Shown here: positions 63,472 through 64,000 of the stretch, piece by piece
How positions within the stretch are numbered: the first letter of the stretch is position 1
How the letters are laid out: every line of letters begins with the position of its first letter
Source of the DNA: a virus
Direction: 5' to 3' (one strand)
IMG/VR virus record: IMGVR_UViG_3300034072_000758
Location: 186,001 to 250,000 of that record
Length of the DNA: 64,000 nt
Program-made: the position numbers and the translations under genes
Notes under the pieces: generated by a model
The model's input: the letters and a program-made list of their open reading frames with translations, nothing else
Told to the model about the DNA's origin: nothing
Database searches by the model: none

Positions 63472-64000
63472 TTAGAGTTCGTTTTCGTATTTCGAGAACA
63501 TCTTTTTCGAAATACCGTCGAAGACGACCGCGAGACGATGATACAGCATGTTGTAGAGACGAGTGAGTGGATCATTCAGAACCCACCACAGAGCCGACAC
63601 CGGCCAATAGGCCATCCAAAAAACAACACGACCCTTGTGTTCTTTGATGTTGGGTGGGAAGTCGCCTTCATTGTATTGATAACCAGCCAGACGCTTGAAA
63701 GTTTCCTTGTTGAAAGGCTTACCTTCTTCGGTATAAAGCTTGCGCAAAGCTTCGTACTTGTCACGTTGCTTGAGGCAGTAGAAGAACCACTTGACGATAC
63801 CCCAGAGGATGCCGACGCCGATATAACCGGCGACATAGTAGAGGATGGTCAGTGGATTGTGTGTCACCCATGTGAGCCACTGTTTGTCACCGAAAGCCGC
63901 GAACGCAGCGAAAGTGGCGACCAAAGTAAACAGGGCCATTCCGCTCTTTTCGTTCTCAACGAACGCAATAAGAAGAAGGAAAGGAATGACGGTCGCGGCC
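63472..64000 (-). CDS. Membrane protein, 5' part outside window
   Basis: The frame stays open beyond an ATG at 63939 up to the window edge (segment TVIPFLLLIAFVENEKSGMA), so the real start is probably outside. Hydrophobic segments FTLVATFAAFAAFG, LTILYYVAGYIGVGILWGIV and a Trp-rich region (VFWMAYWPVSALWWVLNDPL) predict a multi-pass inner-membrane protein. I recall similar conserved proteins in large phages; function unknown. Confidence 0.82.
   Translation of the reverse strand, partial: AATVIPFLLLIAFVENEKSGMALFTLVATFAAFAAFGDKQWLTWVTHNPLTILYYVAGYIGVGILWGIVKWFFYCLKQRDKYEALRKLYTEEGKPFNKETFKRLAGYQYNEGDFPPNIKEHKGRVVFWMAYWPVSALWWVLNDPLTRLYNMLYHRLAVVFDGISKKMFSKYENEL

Noticed and set aside
1-64000. 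Insertion sequences, transposases or HNH/GIY homing endonucleases
   Set aside because: No transposase or homing-endonuclease motif and no long terminal inverted repeats were seen; the repetitive content is explained by the TMF paralogs.

Overview
The window looks like an accessory region of a large, probably T4-related (jumbo myovirus-like) phage of a Gram-negative host. About 115 mostly small genes are packed with 1-10 nt start/stop overlaps (ATGA, TGATG, TAATG), and blocks of genes flip strand often. T4-type late promoter boxes (TATAAATA/AATAAATA) sit directly in front of genes whose products begin with peptides resembling T4 prohead-protease sites (L-x-E). Other genes use sigma70-like promoters (TTGACA, 16-18 nt, TATNNT). 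One tRNA-Leu, lipoprotein signals and a Tat signal fit a bacterial virus. No structural, replication or terminase gene is in the window, so host and genus cannot be named.

The dominant content is one very expanded family of small proteins, here called the tail-motif family (TMF). I count about 55 members. They are about 100-180 aa and very divergent. Most start with an amphipathic helix that often carries a Trp (xFWxxLFxxA), have a strand-rich middle, and end in a conserved 12-16 residue C-terminus: acidic residues, then an amphipathic segment, roughly [DE]-[DE]-x-[LIFA]-[LIM]-[MTI]-x-x-[LIM]-x-L. The motif is nearly always at the extreme C-terminus. I cannot assign it to a described family.

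Layout. 1-1905 (-): TMF operon. 2025-4822 (+): TMF run. 4817-9039 (-): TMF genes, unknowns. 9036-12912 (-): KptA-type RNA 2'-phosphotransferase, two winged-helix proteins, a Tat-exported protein, two helical repeat proteins. 12951-18033 (-): TMF gene, two coiled-coil proteins, membrane protein, SpoT-like HD protein. 18104-20882 (-): TMF run. 20976-22646 (-): glutamyl-tRNA synthetase with an extra N-terminal domain. 22699-27604 (-): HD/PPAT fusion, eight TMF genes, DEDD-type nuclease. 27641-29109 (-): four TMF genes. 29176-33904: phage conserved genes, MazG-like protein, TMF run. 33888-40277: putative virion-delivered cluster (ADP-ribosyltransferase-like proteins, a multidomain protease) surrounding a clear EcoRV homolog. 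40258-42173 (-): TMF. 42272-49547: repeat protein, 782-aa acidic protein, TMF, DNA methyltransferase plus PD-(D/E)XK endonuclease. 49645-58472: membrane proteins, M23 peptidase, tRNA-Leu, DUF4419-like and DUF6011-like proteins, TMF. 58465-64000: Pth2, DUF2807-like protein, another ADP-ribosyltransferase-like protein, lipoprotein pair, zinc-ribbon protein, membrane protein.

Main themes: (1) the TMF expansion; (2) a solitary EcoRV homolog together with what appears to be total absence of GATATC from the 64 kb; (3) a set of likely head-packaged effectors with shared N-terminal cleavage peptides and late promoters; (4) a class of genes whose promoters place the start codon at the expected transcription start, predicting leaderless mRNAs; (5) RNA/tRNA functions (KptA, GltX, Pth2, tRNA-Leu).
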